Below, piece after piece: positions 18,596 to 27,885 of a stretch of 64,000 bases of DNA (the first letter of the stretch is position 1; each line of letters begins with the position of its first letter). Source of the stretch: an uncultured Pseudomonadales bacterium (GTDB lineage Bacteria; Pseudomonadota; Gammaproteobacteria; Pseudomonadales; Porticoccaceae); assembly GCA_943788445.1 (NCBI GenBank), contig CALSQH010000003.1, positions 1 through 64,000 on the forward strand. Direction: 5' to 3'. Position numbers and translations under genes: made by a program. The notes under the pieces were generated by a model that did no database searches, had not been told where the DNA came from, and worked only from the letters and a program-made list of their open reading frames with translations.

Positions 18596-20062
18596 TTATT
18601 CCTCAACAATACTCGCCAGCATCTCATCTAACATCTGTCGCTCATAAACTCGACCGCGTGAAATAACGGAGGTAATGCATTGGCTGTTACTAATATCCGT
18701 AAGGGGGTCTGCTTCCAACAAAACTAGATCGGCGCATTTACCCACTTCAATTGAACCCTGCTCATCAGTGAGATTAAAAAACTCCGCAGGGTTGATTGTC
18801 GCCGTTTGTAATGCTTCCAATGGTGATAAACCCGCTTGAACCATTGCTTTCAATTCATAATGTAGCGCTAGCCCAGGAACGTAAAATGGCGTGGGTGGAC
18901 AGTCTGTGCCCGCTAGAAATTTAACGCCTGCAGCATGCATTTGCCCAGCGGTTTCCAAAGTCCACTGTTTCTCAGCATTCTCGTTATCATTCTCTTCTTG
19001 TTTTGTTCGGAAGTCCTGCGATGTTGCTTGCCGCTCCTTGGGCAGATAACGAAAACTCGATAGCCAATTGGCATCGTCTTCGAACCCTAGCAAACGGAAA
19101 CCAACACCATTAACCAAGGTCGGCGTATGCCAAGTGCCTTTTTCAACAAAGAGTTGAATCAATGCTGCACGTCGATCTACATCCTGTTCACTGATGTCCA
19201 CTGGGGTTGCTTTTAATATTTTCATCATCAGTTCAACACCATTTTCGTGGGTGCACTCATCGAGAATAGCAACTTGGTCATCAAGTAAAGCTTGCGGGTT
19301 GGTGACACATTCGTATTTTATTCCACTGCATACACCGCCCAAGTGTTGGATATCGTATTGACCAACAGCCAGTACTTCTGGAATTGTCATGCGTATGGGC
19401 AAATGACCCGCCGCTTGCAATTGGTGTGTTTGAGCGCGTTGCAACAGTGCGGTAAACACTTCAGGGCGTAACATTTCATAGCCCTTAATAAAATCGATAC
19501 CCTGCTTAAACAACTCATCGACCAGCTGATTGGCTTCGCAAGGGGTATCGACCGTCACCGAAATATTGGGCATATTGAATTGTGGTTCTTCTTTCATGAT
19601 GGGGGGAGAACCATCTATAATCGGACCGGCTATCCACAGACGTGGTGCTACAGCACCTGGCTGAGTTGCTTTTTCTCTGAATGCCAGAATATCGTCCAGT
19701 GCTCCCCCCATGTCTCTTACACTTGTTACGCCATTGGCGATAAATAAGCCCGAGATTTTCTCTTTGAACTCCGGCCACGCGGTGAGGTGCACATGCATAT
19801 CACAGAGACCGGGAATTGCATATTGTCCGCTGCCGTCGATAAGGTAAGCATCTGATGGTAATTGCAGGGAACTCTGTGGGCCAAGCTGTACAATTTTTTC
19901 GTTCTTGATCACTATATCTTGTACAGATTTTAAACCAGTATGGATATCAATAACGGTGACACCCGTAATAACTAGGCTGCCAGTTTCTTTCGTCACATCT
20001 GAAGTAGATTGTTTTCCCTGACTGGCCTTTTTGCGATCCTTGTTCATTACATATTTCCTCAT
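18596..20062 (-). CDS. Amidohydrolase family protein (imidazolonepropionase-like)
   Basis: A 488-residue metal-dependent hydrolase without a signal peptide. YAIPGLCDMHVHL gives the HxH metal site (residues 90 and 92). DFIKGYE offers the carbamylated lysine position, AAGHLP and IQHLGG the two further histidines, and LAGTDCPPTP the catalytic Asp, so the metal site looks complete. Related enzymes cleave Xaa-Pro dipeptides, N-acyl-D-amino acids or cyclic amides. Its neighbours suggest it cleaves an amide of the imported compound. Start may be the ATG at 20062 or at codon 6. Confidence 0.82.
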   Translation of the reverse strand: MRKYVMNKDRKKASQGKQSTSDVTKETGSLVITGVTVIDIHTGLKSVQDIVIKNEKIVQLGPQSSLQLPSDAYLIDGSGQYAIPGLCDMHVHLTAWPEFKEKISGLFIANGVTSVRDMGGALDDILAFREKATQPGAVAPRLWIAGPIIDGSPPIMKEEPQFNMPNISVTVDTPCEANQLVDELFKQGIDFIKGYEMLRPEVFTALLQRAQTHQLQAAGHLPIRMTIPEVLAVGQYDIQHLGGVCSGIKYECVTNPQALLDDQVAILDECTHENGVELMMKILKATPVDISEQDVDRRAALIQLFVEKGTWHTPTLVNGVGFRLLGFEDDANWLSSFRYLPKERQATSQDFRTKQEENDNENAEKQWTLETAGQMHAAGVKFLAGTDCPPTPFYVPGLALHYELKAMVQAGLSPLEALQTATINPAEFFNLTDEQGSIEVGKCADLVLLEADPLTDISNSQCITSVISRGRVYERQMLDEMLASIVEE

Positions 20063-20211
20063 ATTGATGGAGTGAGTCGCACCTATTAAGATAGGCTCAT
20101 AGTCTTATTCGACTCTTGGCGCTCTTAACTATGTTGGCTCACCCGTGAATGTCAAAATTAATCTAAGCGGTAAGCTTATTTGAATAATATTGTCAGGCAT
20201 CAGGCGCGGAG

Positions 20212-21660
20212 CTAACTGTCTTTAACTTTCTGGAATTCCCGATCCATAACAAACAAACTAAACACTTGCCCTGTTGGGTCCAACCTGAATTGAACCGGTC
20301 CATGGAATAAAAGTTTCCCCAGATGAGGTTTTATGACATTAATATAAAAAGTGTCGTGATTTGTATGCAATAAATCACCTATATAGCTTGTGCCAAGGGT
20401 GAAGGACAATTTCCCTGCTGCGGCTTTTACCGTCAGATCGCCGAGCAAAGGATGTCGGTAAAGAGCGGCATAAGATTCTATAGAATGGCTTGGTTTTTTA
20501 GCAGGGTTGGTGATTTCTTCTCGACTTTTCTCTAAGCCTGCGAAAAATGCCTCACGCTTAGAGGCAAAGACAGGAATCCAGTCCTTGCGAGGTGCATCGG
20601 TGTAACGATCAATAATCCAAGCAATAAGAGGCTGAGGTATCACCTTCGTTGAATTGACCATCACTGCGATACCTAAATCAAGTTCAGGCACAAAAGCATG
20701 ACAAGATTCCATCCCTTCCGTGTCACCGCCATTACTGTAAATTTTATGGCCCGTGTTGCTATCTGATATAAGAAGACCAAGGCCTTGATTGAGAAAATTT
20801 CTAGACATTCCGGGGAAGTTAAAATTGGCGGCAATAAAACTGGTACGCATCATGTTGATTTGATCTTCTGGAATGAGAGTCTCATCATCCAACTTGCCAT
20901 TGTTAAGCTGGACGGTAAGCCATTTGGCCATATCCGCGGCACTGCTGTAGATTGATGCCGCTGGGCCAACATTAGACGTGAGAGCATGAGCAACGGCCAT
21001 GACTTTACCCTGTTCCATTTCATGAGGTGTCGCAATATTGGGATTATTTTCGAACAGGTGTGGCCCTGGAATACTGTCGGTCATCCCCACGGGATGAAAT
21101 AAACGCTCACACACAAAATCATCCCAGCTTGTTCCTGTCAAGGCTGGAATAATTTCGCCCGCTGCCACATTCATATGGAAATTGGTTCCCCAGGTGGATC
21201 TAAAATTATTGGTGGATGTTATATGTTTCATACGGTCCAGAATATCTGCACGGCTAAGGTCAGGATGGGGATAAAAAGATAGCACCTCCAAGGGTAATCC
21301 TGTCCGATTAGCCAGTGCGTCAATCACTGTTGCATAGTGGGTCACAAGATCGTTACCCGTTTTAAAACCGGGCAATAAATCGATCATGCGATCATTCCAA
21401 TCCATTCTACCTTCGCCGACCAGGATGGCTAAGGCAGACGCGGTAAAGGATGCGGTCGTTCCAGTCATAGCAAATAATGTATGTTCATCAACGGGGAGGT
21501 CTTTGCTCACTTCACGTGTACCATAGCCTTGGCAAAGAACGGTGCTCCCATCTTTTACGATGACTATTGAAAGACCGGGAACTTCCCACCTTTCCATAGC
21601 ATCAATAATGTAGGATTCCAGTTCTTTCATATCCAATGTTGTTGTTTTATTCTTTGTCAT
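20212..21660 (-). CDS. Serine-hydrolase (class C beta-lactamase/S12) fold protein lacking catalytic residues
   Basis: A 482-residue cytoplasmic protein whose fold markers match S12 serine hydrolases: WEVPGLSIVIVKDG, LFAMTG, SFTASALAIL, GMTDSIPGPHLF, GIAVMVNST. The active site is gone. Where the intact paralogue at 24930 has GSITK, this has TGTTA, so the nucleophile Ser and the general-base Lys become Gly67 and Ala70. The YxN motif becomes HMN (162-164). The HAGG loop becomes SNGG. It should not hydrolyse by the family mechanism. The frame is long and intact with a normal start, so it is probably an expressed pseudoenzyme with a binding or regulatory role. Confidence 0.78.
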   Translation of the reverse strand: MTKNKTTTLDMKELESYIIDAMERWEVPGLSIVIVKDGSTVLCQGYGTREVSKDLPVDEHTLFAMTGTTASFTASALAILVGEGRMDWNDRMIDLLPGFKTGNDLVTHYATVIDALANRTGLPLEVLSFYPHPDLSRADILDRMKHITSTNNFRSTWGTNFHMNVAAGEIIPALTGTSWDDFVCERLFHPVGMTDSIPGPHLFENNPNIATPHEMEQGKVMAVAHALTSNVGPAASIYSSAADMAKWLTVQLNNGKLDDETLIPEDQINMMRTSFIAANFNFPGMSRNFLNQGLGLLISDSNTGHKIYSNGGDTEGMESCHAFVPELDLGIAVMVNSTKVIPQPLIAWIIDRYTDAPRKDWIPVFASKREAFFAGLEKSREEITNPAKKPSHSIESYAALYRHPLLGDLTVKAAAGKLSFTLGTSYIGDLLHTNHDTFYINVIKPHLGKLLFHGPVQFRLDPTGQVFSLFVMDREFQKVKDS

Positions 21661-21739
21661 TACGCCTTTTTTCCTTTAATAATCTGCCTACCTTGTGAAT
21701 TCGGTCTGTGTTAGCTGGGCAAGCCCTGTTTGGGGCGAA

Positions 21740-22492
21740 TTAGATTTCAGTATTATCCGTTAAAGCCTGATAAGCCCATTCTGTAAACCGCTCTACGTCA
21801 CCTGCCGGATTCCACCAGACTTTAGGAATCTTGGCAGGATCAATCGAACCCATACCTTTCACCATATTTTCAGGTGAATCATCTTGTTCGTAGATAGCAA
21901 TGGTTTGATAATCAGCTGCCATAGCGCCCGGGGTTTGAATTGCTGTCAGTTCAAAGCGCTGGCTGCTAATAAGCGCGGGGATAATTAGTGCATGACGAAG
22001 ATGTTCAGTGGTATACCACTCTCTAAATTCAGCTTCACAACCTTTTACTGCATTGGCAAATGCGATAGTAATAACTGGGGAAGAAGGTGAAATAGTCGTT
22101 TTATTACAACCCACTTTTTCACTCACGGGGTAGTACAACCACGTGGCAATATCGCCTGCGCTGGGTTCATTTCGATACAGTGTATTGATCTGATTAATTA
22201 GTTCACTTGCGTCCTCTGCGCCATCCAGATGGAGCTGGTATATCCCCAAATAATCGAAGCCAATCGGCGTATAATTACCGCTAAGATTAAATGGATATTC
22301 TTGATAATGCCTAACGGAGAGTACCTTACTCAAACCCGCAACAGAGCGCAGGCAATCCATTTTAAACCAGTTCGAAAAAGCCTCTGCTTTCCCATCTTCA
22401 GCCTTACAGAATACTAACAATGTATGGCTACGCTGTTGTTTGGCTAATGCTTCAGCGTTGTTTGTATTTTCGCTTTTTATATTTTCGTTCAT
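21740..22492 (-). CDS. Duplicated dimeric alpha/beta-barrel-like protein
   Basis: A 250-residue cytoplasmic protein that appears to have two related halves. Residues about 25-120 have TLLVFCKAEDGKAEAFSNWF, and residues about 140-240 have ITIAFANAVKGCEAEFREWY-TTEHLRHALIIPAL. The second resembles EthD/Dabb proteins, which form ferredoxin-like barrels and can bind or rearrange small hydrophobic molecules. No catalytic residue can be named. It sits between the two degenerate hydrolases in the same transcription direction. Confidence 0.6.
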   Translation of the reverse strand: MNENIKSENTNNAEALAKQQRSHTLLVFCKAEDGKAEAFSNWFKMDCLRSVAGLSKVLSVRHYQEYPFNLSGNYTPIGFDYLGIYQLHLDGAEDASELINQINTLYRNEPSAGDIATWLYYPVSEKVGCNKTTISPSSPVITIAFANAVKGCEAEFREWYTTEHLRHALIIPALISSQRFELTAIQTPGAMAADYQTIAIYEQDDSPENMVKGMGSIDPAKIPKVWWNPAGDVERFTEWAYQALTDNTEI

Positions 22493-22530
22493 TACTGATT
22501 ACCGTCCTAATTAGTTTATTGATCTATATG

Positions 22531-24900
22531 TTAGTTATCTGATGAGTCGACAAGTGCCAGGTTGAATTCTTTGGGTGGTTCCTCGCCTTGAAGATGAGTC
22601 ACAAGATAATCCCAGGCCCTGCGGATTTGATAGGTGCTGGCTGAGTATCCCCAGTTGGGCTCAACGACCAAATCAAAATCTTTATTAGCCCTCTGTAATG
22701 CCTCCACCAATCGAAAGGTCACTGCAGGTGGTACATAGTCCTGCAGGCCAACCATCAGTAACATTTTTCCTTTGAGGTTATTGACAAACTTTTCAGGATA
22801 TTTTTCATTGGAATTCGGCTCGGAGCCTTCGTAAAAGTCCCCCCAACTCATGTTCATAATCCGCGTGTCATACAGCTGGGCGGCTGTACCTACCTTGTAA
22901 AAATCGGGGTGTTTCAGAAGCCCCTCCAACACACCATTACCACCCATATGAAGACCACAAATCCCCACATGTTCTAAATCCATATAGGGAAATCGTTCGG
23001 CCAGCTGTTTGATACCGGCGACATGATCGTCAATATGACTGCCAGAATTCGCCCAGCCATAACTTTCATCCCAAAAGGCTTTACCTCTATACCGGCTGCC
23101 ACGACCATCTATTTGAACTACAATAAAACCCAGCTCCGCCAGTGCCCCAGCTTCAAGATACATAGCGCCACCAGCGACACCAGTCGCAAAGCTGCCTTTT
23201 GCAGCAATAGGGTCTGGATAACCTACAAACGACTGATCGATAACAGGATACGTTTTATCGGGTGAAAAACCTGAAGGCCGATAGATCACACCATAAATAT
23301 CTGTGTTTCCGTCGGCGGCCTTCATTTTTACAGGTTTCGGCCACTGCCAATTTTTTGGTAGGCTTGCGCTGTTTGGGCATTCAAGATCAAGGATTTTCTT
23401 TCCGTCTCGATCCAATAAATAACTCTCTGGCATTTGATCTGCTCGGGAACGAGTTACCACTGCGTAATCACCCAAAGGTGAGACACCACAGGATGTGCCC
23501 ACATAGCCACTCAGAAATTGCATAAAACCCTTAGGTGAAACCGAAATGTATTCATGGTCACTCGAGATAAGTGTTGTAATCTCTCCTGTATCAATATTTA
23601 CCCGCACTAGATCACGGTAGTAAGGGTCCCTGTCTTGATCTTCCGTGCGGCCAGATGTTGTAACAAATAATGTTCGACGCTTTGCGTCAAAATGAATCAC
23701 GTCTCGCACCAGCCATTGTCCAGACGTGACGGTGTTTTTAAGCGCACCCGTTTTAAGGTCATAGAGATAATAGTGAGACCAAGCACTGCGATCTGAATAC
23801 CACAGTAATTCATCAGTTTCTGGCAACGGTATAAAGTGAGCCTGATCAAAAGGGCCCATTGTTAAGTCAACTCGGGTTGCTGAGGTTTCTTCAAACAGAA
23901 TTTTTGTAGCACCGGTATTCGTATCTAATTCCACCACACGGGCATATTTATAATAACGATCAACATCTATAAAATATGCCTGTTTGCTATCAGTGCCCCA
24001 CCAACCAAAGGCATTCTCAAAAAATCCCCCGCACCCGCCATAGGTAAGTGAAACACGATCATAACTTACCTCTTGGTTATCTCTCGATTCAATATCAATT
24101 GTGAGCAAGCGATAGTTTTCAACGTCAGTATCGCTCGAGAAAGCCAGTTTTCTAAACGATGTTTGAGGGCGCAGACTGCCATCAGGGGGCACATGTGACA
24201 CAACGCCAACGGTATTAACCTGCCTTTGATCTAGCTGTACTGTGAAAAGACGTTTACTATCCGGCGACCAGAGGGCCTGAAGTCCTAAAAGAGAAACTAA
24301 ACCGTCATTGCCATGAACAGACCCTGGAATAGCGTATTGATAATATTCCTCACCATCGGTAGTCAGGGCTCGTTCTTCTCCGGTATTTAAGTTTCGCACC
24401 CAGAGGTTGTAATCGTGACTGAAAGCCACATGCTGTCCATTTGGGGAAACCAAGTAATTGTTAGGAAATTGATTTATTTCTTCAAGAATTCCTGATTCAT
24501 CAATGTAAGACCAGCGTTTACCGGAGGCCGTGAATTTTATAGTTAAAGGATTTAACGTCATTTCAATGGTGGTAATGACTTGACTATTTAAATTGTTAAT
24601 CGGCAGATTGTTTTCATCGATTGACTCACCAAGAACCTCCGCTAAAGCAGCAGCTAAACGCTTATGATCAAAAGCGGGAGCGTTCGTCGCAGCTTCTGCA
24701 TTCACCAAACGGAATTCTTTTCCAACAGTCAGTTGCCGTTCATACCAGAAGCTGTTGCTTCCTTTAATCCAGACAGGAAACAATAAAGAATTTGGGACAG
24801 TAGACTTAAACATCCCTTGCGATAAGGACTTTGCCCTCTCGTAGCGCGATAGTATTTCCTCTGCCTGTTTGAGTGTTGACGATGGGTGATTAGCAGTCAT
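22531..24900 (-). CDS. S9 prolyl-oligopeptidase-family protein lacking Ser and His of the triad
   Basis: A 789-residue protein without a signal peptide. Residues about 60-520 form a DPP-IV-type beta-propeller (repeated WSPD and LRTLDI-like blades, for example LQALWSPDSKRLF). Residues about 540-780 are the alpha/beta-hydrolase domain (DGRGSRYRGKAF, DLEHVGICG). The nucleophile elbow, normally GWSYGG, reads GLHMGG, so the Ser position is His651. The Asp is kept (GLQD, Asp721). The catalytic His position (DHG in DPP-IV) is NWG, Trp750. The spacing agrees with human DPP-IV (630, 708, 740), so the substitutions are not an alignment artefact. By the family mechanism it is inactive. Confidence 0.82.
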   Translation of the reverse strand: MTANHPSSTLKQAEEILSRYERAKSLSQGMFKSTVPNSLLFPVWIKGSNSFWYERQLTVGKEFRLVNAEAATNAPAFDHKRLAAALAEVLGESIDENNLPINNLNSQVITTIEMTLNPLTIKFTASGKRWSYIDESGILEEINQFPNNYLVSPNGQHVAFSHDYNLWVRNLNTGEERALTTDGEEYYQYAIPGSVHGNDGLVSLLGLQALWSPDSKRLFTVQLDQRQVNTVGVVSHVPPDGSLRPQTSFRKLAFSSDTDVENYRLLTIDIESRDNQEVSYDRVSLTYGGCGGFFENAFGWWGTDSKQAYFIDVDRYYKYARVVELDTNTGATKILFEETSATRVDLTMGPFDQAHFIPLPETDELLWYSDRSAWSHYYLYDLKTGALKNTVTSGQWLVRDVIHFDAKRRTLFVTTSGRTEDQDRDPYYRDLVRVNIDTGEITTLISSDHEYISVSPKGFMQFLSGYVGTSCGVSPLGDYAVVTRSRADQMPESYLLDRDGKKILDLECPNSASLPKNWQWPKPVKMKAADGNTDIYGVIYRPSGFSPDKTYPVIDQSFVGYPDPIAAKGSFATGVAGGAMYLEAGALAELGFIVVQIDGRGSRYRGKAFWDESYGWANSGSHIDDHVAGIKQLAERFPYMDLEHVGICGLHMGGNGVLEGLLKHPDFYKVGTAAQLYDTRIMNMSWGDFYEGSEPNSNEKYPEKFVNNLKGKMLLMVGLQDYVPPAVTFRLVEALQRANKDFDLVVEPNWGYSASTYQIRRAWDYLVTHLQGEEPPKEFNLALVDSSDN

Positions 24901-24929
24901 AACCTTTCCTTAATTTGTTAAAAATCAGT

Positions 24930-26327
24930 TTAACTAACTCGCTGATTTATGCGTGTTCTAAATAAATTAGTATACTTTCCCTGATTATCTGGGTTAAGAA
25001 AACGCAGTTTCATTACATCGATACCTTCCTCGTTGTGCCCCAACCACAGCGCATCATCTAATGCTTTTAGACGCAGTTTTATTGCTGGAGCCTTGGTAAC
25101 AAGGTCTTTATAAAGAGCGGTGAGATGACCATTTTCTAGCGTAACGGAGTAGTGCTCACCGGAAGATTGATAGTCACCGAGGTAATTGGCAAGCTGTTGA
25201 TCAGGCACCGCCACAAACGAAGGTTCCGGTTCGGTCAAATCAAAATCGGCCAGTTCCTTTAGCAGGGTATTGATTACCGTTTGATGAGCCACTTCGGTAT
25301 TTTCACAATTCACCAGAACCGCAACACAAATATCTTGATCTGGAACGATTCTGAGCATCGACATTTGACCAAATGTTCCACCGGCGTGGCCGAAGATCAT
25401 ACGGCCGTTGTGATTATGACGATGAAGCCCCCAGCCTATACCTATATGACTGGTTATTACGCTAGATAAGGATGGAACCTCTACTTGTGGCTGCTGCATT
25501 TGCGTCACGGCATTTTCCGATAACCAACGTTCACCACCTTGAGTAAGGCCACGATCCATATGCGCTCGGGCAAAGGTAATCAGGTCTTTGGCGCTCATAG
25601 TTATCGTTGCACCTGCCGGTGCCTGACCCATCGATAAATAAAGTTGTTTGGTTTGTTGCCAATGGTTTGGGCTATCAGGCCCTGAACTCTCAGGATTAGG
25701 AATATGGCCAATAGCGGCTCGATAACGCAAGACATCCATGGGACGACATATGGCGCGTTTCATACCGAGGGGTTGAAATATCCTTTCCTCTATAGCATCA
25801 AACCAAGTGGCGCCAGTCACAACCTCCACCAAGCGTCCTGCTATCGCAAACGCGGAATTAGAATAGGAATAACGTTCACCGACAGGATGGACGAGTGGTA
25901 ATAGATTACAACGATCTACAAAACGAGCAATCGGGTTTCCTGTTTGACGATTATCGTCAGGAAAAATATCACCGCTCATGCCGCTGGTATGATTGAGTAA
26001 TTGGCGTACAGTAATAGATTTCGTGGCCTCCTTGTCGGCAATGGTGAAGTCACGAATATACTGTTTAACGGGTTTATCCAGATCTACCTTGCCTTCATCC
26101 ACTAATTGCATGACTAAACTCGCCGTCATCACTTTGGTGATAGAACCAATTTGAAAAATAGAGTCGCAGGTGGCTTTTACCCCGGTTTCCAGATTTAAGA
26201 TCCCAGCGGCGGCTTGGTATAATTGCTTGTTATGCCACACCGCCAATGAGATAGCTGGCAGATGGTGAGTCTCGATCAAATTTTCAGCATAGGCCTGAAA
26301 GCCTGCAAGAATTGAAGGCTTAAGCAT
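24930..26327 (-). CDS. Serine hydrolase, class C beta-lactamase/S12 family
   Basis: A 465-residue cytoplasmic S12 protein with a full active site: FQIGSITKVMTA (Ser and Lys of SxxK, about residues 62 and 65), YSYSNSAF (YxN) and FGHAGGTFG (HxG in the KTG position). Relatives are esterases, D-aminopeptidases and D-amino-acid amidases rather than true beta-lactamases, and the lack of a signal peptide argues against drug resistance. The start at 26327 has AGGAA six bases upstream and overlaps the MFS stop by 8 bp; a longer frame from 26360 is less likely. It is the likely active hydrolase of the locus. Confidence 0.85.
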   Translation of the reverse strand: MLKPSILAGFQAYAENLIETHHLPAISLAVWHNKQLYQAAAGILNLETGVKATCDSIFQIGSITKVMTASLVMQLVDEGKVDLDKPVKQYIRDFTIADKEATKSITVRQLLNHTSGMSGDIFPDDNRQTGNPIARFVDRCNLLPLVHPVGERYSYSNSAFAIAGRLVEVVTGATWFDAIEERIFQPLGMKRAICRPMDVLRYRAAIGHIPNPESSGPDSPNHWQQTKQLYLSMGQAPAGATITMSAKDLITFARAHMDRGLTQGGERWLSENAVTQMQQPQVEVPSLSSVITSHIGIGWGLHRHNHNGRMIFGHAGGTFGQMSMLRIVPDQDICVAVLVNCENTEVAHQTVINTLLKELADFDLTEPEPSFVAVPDQQLANYLGDYQSSGEHYSVTLENGHLTALYKDLVTKAPAIKLRLKALDDALWLGHNEEGIDVMKLRFLNPDNQGKYTNLFRTRINQRVS

Positions 26328-27789
26328 TGGCGTTCCTAATTGGAGAAGATGATGATGCAATTTGGGTATCGAGACGACGGCGAATAATTCCGTGGCGGCG
26401 GGTGTTAATGGGGCTCAGCACAATCAATACCAGTGCGATGGCAATAAAAAACATTGGCAACCAAACCATGCCGAGCAATAGGCCGACAATACCTTCTGAA
26501 GTTTGCACCGTGGTGGTAGCATCCAAGCCATACCAACCAGCGATGGCTAGTCCTATCGCTCCGCCAACGGCAACATTAAATTTACCTAAAAACATAAACA
26601 GTGCGTAATAACTTGCCGTATTTTCAGAACGGTATTTCAGCGTACTGTAATCAATAATTTCCGAGAGCATGGCCGGTGCAAATGCCATCATGCAGCCGCC
26701 GCCCAAAACATTGATGATTTGCAAAACTAAAAGCTCACGAAAACCTGAATCTTCGGGTGTTAATAGAGAGGCATAAAGAAAACTGGTGATCAATAAAACC
26801 ATCGCCATTGAGAGCACTGTTTTTTTACCCCAAATAATCGCTAACTTGCACCAACCCGGAGTAGCGACAATTCCGACGACAAAGGACAGCAAGAATGTCT
26901 TCGCAAAATACTCTCCCAAGTTTAGATAGCTATCAACATAGAGAAAAACCAACCCATACCACATACCAACGGCAAAGCCGTAGGCTAAAAAGGCACTAAA
27001 GAAAATAACTAAGGGCTTATTGCTTGCAATCGAGCGAAACAACTGTTCCAGTGAATTTTTATTTCTTAGGTTACCGTTAGCACAATGCTGTTGGATCGGA
27101 TCAATAGAAGAAAAAGAAGAACGATTCGGTGTCCATCTTATACAGAGGTACAGCAGAGGAAGCATTAAAACGACCGCAGAAATTACCGACACTTTTAGGG
27201 TTTCTGGCGTAATATCTTGCGTATCAAAAAAAGGCAGCTGCGGTACAAAATAAAAACAGACCATACCTAAAGACCCAGCTACATTGCGAAAACTGAAAAT
27301 TTTGGCTTTGTCTGCAGAGCTTAAGGCCAGCTCACTTGCCCAGGCAATGTGCGGAATTTCAAACAATGTCATAGCCAAATAAACAGCCATAAACCAAAAG
27401 GTAAAATAGGCGACACTAACATTACTGTGTTCACCAGCATCACCACTAATAGGCACATATAAGAAATACGCACTCAGTATCAGCAGTAACCCACCCGCCA
27501 AAATAAATGGCTTTCGGGTGCCGGTGCGACGAGCATAGCGATCAGAGTAATAACCAATCAATGGATCAGTAATCGCATCAAAAAGTCGTGCGAGTAAAAT
27601 TATCGAGGCCAGCGTTGTTAATGAGAATCCGTAATATTTGGCATATATTCCCTGAAGAATAGGAATAGGTGCACCCAACCAAGCCATAGTTAGGTAAGGC
27701 GCAGAATAAGTTAGCGATTCGCTTAAAGATGGCCTGGAACCATCTGTCGTTGTTCGAACTGGCGCTAGTTGATCGTTCAGAACTGGCAT
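26320..27789 (-). CDS. MFS transporter, GPH (glycoside-pentoside-hexuronide)-like
   Basis: A 489-residue inner-membrane protein with about twelve helices. The family signature region is LARLFDAITDPLIGYYSDRYARRTGTRKPFI shortened to its core D-x(2)-TDP-x-IGYYSDR. GPH carriers use cation symport for sugars, but related carriers sit in many TonB loci for peptides and other compounds. Here it follows the TonB receptor by 96 bp and overlaps the serine hydrolase gene, so it is probably the inner-membrane step for the compound entering through that receptor. Confidence 0.82.
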   Translation of the reverse strand: MPVLNDQLAPVRTTTDGSRPSLSESLTYSAPYLTMAWLGAPIPILQGIYAKYYGFSLTTLASIILLARLFDAITDPLIGYYSDRYARRTGTRKPFILAGGLLLILSAYFLYVPISGDAGEHSNVSVAYFTFWFMAVYLAMTLFEIPHIAWASELALSSADKAKIFSFRNVAGSLGMVCFYFVPQLPFFDTQDITPETLKVSVISAVVLMLPLLYLCIRWTPNRSSFSSIDPIQQHCANGNLRNKNSLEQLFRSIASNKPLVIFFSAFLAYGFAVGMWYGLVFLYVDSYLNLGEYFAKTFLLSFVVGIVATPGWCKLAIIWGKKTVLSMAMVLLITSFLYASLLTPEDSGFRELLVLQIINVLGGGCMMAFAPAMLSEIIDYSTLKYRSENTASYYALFMFLGKFNVAVGGAIGLAIAGWYGLDATTTVQTSEGIVGLLLGMVWLPMFFIAIALVLIVLSPINTRRHGIIRRRLDTQIASSSSPIRNANA

Positions 27790-27885
27790 GAGAAGTACGG
27801 CTCTTAACTAGTAGTATTGCGGGAAGTTAGAAAAATCACAGCAGTTTCCTAACGAAAGCTGCTGTGATCTTAGACAGGCATCAAA

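Noticed and set aside
20212..26327. Beta-lactam resistance from the two class C-like proteins
   Set aside because: Neither has a signal peptide, one lacks the active site, and the context is catabolic.
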